A stretch of 5,275 nucleotides of DNA, taken from positions 1-5,275 of the forward strand of contig CAMFLG010000261.1 of NCBI GenBank assembly GCA_945957495.1. The letters run 5' to 3'. Shown piece by piece: positions 5,229 to 5,275 of the stretch. This DNA is from an uncultured Pseudorhodobacter sp. (GTDB lineage: Bacteria; Pseudomonadota; Alphaproteobacteria; Rhodobacterales; Rhodobacteraceae). The notes under the pieces were generated by a model. The model had not been told where the DNA came from and did not search any database. It worked only from the letters and a program-made list of their open reading frames with translations. Made by a program: the position numbers and the translations under genes. Within the stretch, counting starts at the first letter, position 1; every line of letters starts with the position of its first letter.

Positions 5229-5275
5229 CTGTCTCTTATACACATCTCCGAGCCCACGAGACGTAGAGGAATCTC
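5229..5275. other. Nextera i7-side sequencing adapter (artefact), inverted
   Basis: This is the reverse complement of the left-end adapter: mosaic end at 5229-5247, full Read 2 adapter at 5229-5262, the same 8-base index GTAGAGGA at 5263-5270, and the first bases of P7 (ATCTC) at 5271-5275. Genomic sequence ends at 5228. Seeing the i7 side at both ends suits untrimmed Read 1 read-through of short inserts at each contig edge. An ATG inside the adapter (5257-5255, minus strand) gives mcl2 a false start. Confidence 0.97.

Noticed and set aside
5..5275. A 47-bp inverted repeat at the two ends (5-51 and 5229-5275, one mismatch) that looks like transposon terminal repeats around a 5.2-kb element.
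   Set aside because: The repeats are Nextera adapters with mosaic ends, index and P7 sequence, and no transposase or cargo logic lies between them.

Overview
This window is a short assembly fragment of a high-GC alphaproteobacterium, most likely a member of the Rhodobacterales. The evidence is the strongly GC-rich third codon positions, a mesaconyl-CoA hydratase plus malyl-CoA thioesterase gene cluster arranged as I recall it from Rhodobacter sphaeroides, and a palindromic intergenic repeat of a kind I associate with that order. Both ends are synthetic. Positions 1-51 and 5229-5275 are Illumina Nextera i7-side adapter with the same 8-base index, in opposite orientations. Only 52-5228 is genomic, and both outermost genes are cut by the fragment ends, not by biology.

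All seven genes lie on the minus strand, so transcription runs from right to left. The upstream block (5228 to 2682) holds mcl2 ((3S)-malyl-CoA thioesterase of the CitE/HpcH family, 5'-truncated), an NnrU-family membrane protein, a DUF1737 protein of 67 residues, and mch (mesaconyl-CoA hydratase). The genes are close or overlapping (15 nt gap, 1 nt overlap, 84 nt gap). The 84 nt gap before mch contains a 22-bp near-perfect inverted repeat whose edge supplies the DUF1737 stop codon. mch and mcl2 belong to the ethylmalonyl-CoA pathway of acetyl-CoA assimilation. Mch hydrates mesaconyl-C1-CoA to beta-methylmalyl-CoA. Mcl2 hydrolyses the malyl-CoA made from glyoxylate and acetyl-CoA by the lyase Mcl1, which is not in this window. 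The two genes between them have no established role in that pathway.

After a 112 nt gap comes a second block (2569 to 52). It encodes a small two-helix inner-membrane protein (DUF3302, like E. coli YiaW/YibI), an HlyD-type membrane fusion protein (like E. coli YiaV/YibH), and a NodT-type outer-membrane factor lipoprotein that runs off the left end. The first two genes overlap by ATGA and the third starts 11 nt after the second. Together they look like an envelope-spanning exporter, but no classical inner-membrane pump is visible in the window.

The window does not show a clearly undescribed defence or mobile system. The most interesting points are the two conserved unknowns inside an ethylmalonyl-CoA pathway cluster, the DUF3302/HlyD/OMF trio, and the repeat upstream of mch. 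The adapter ends mimic terminal inverted repeats and create false protein termini.
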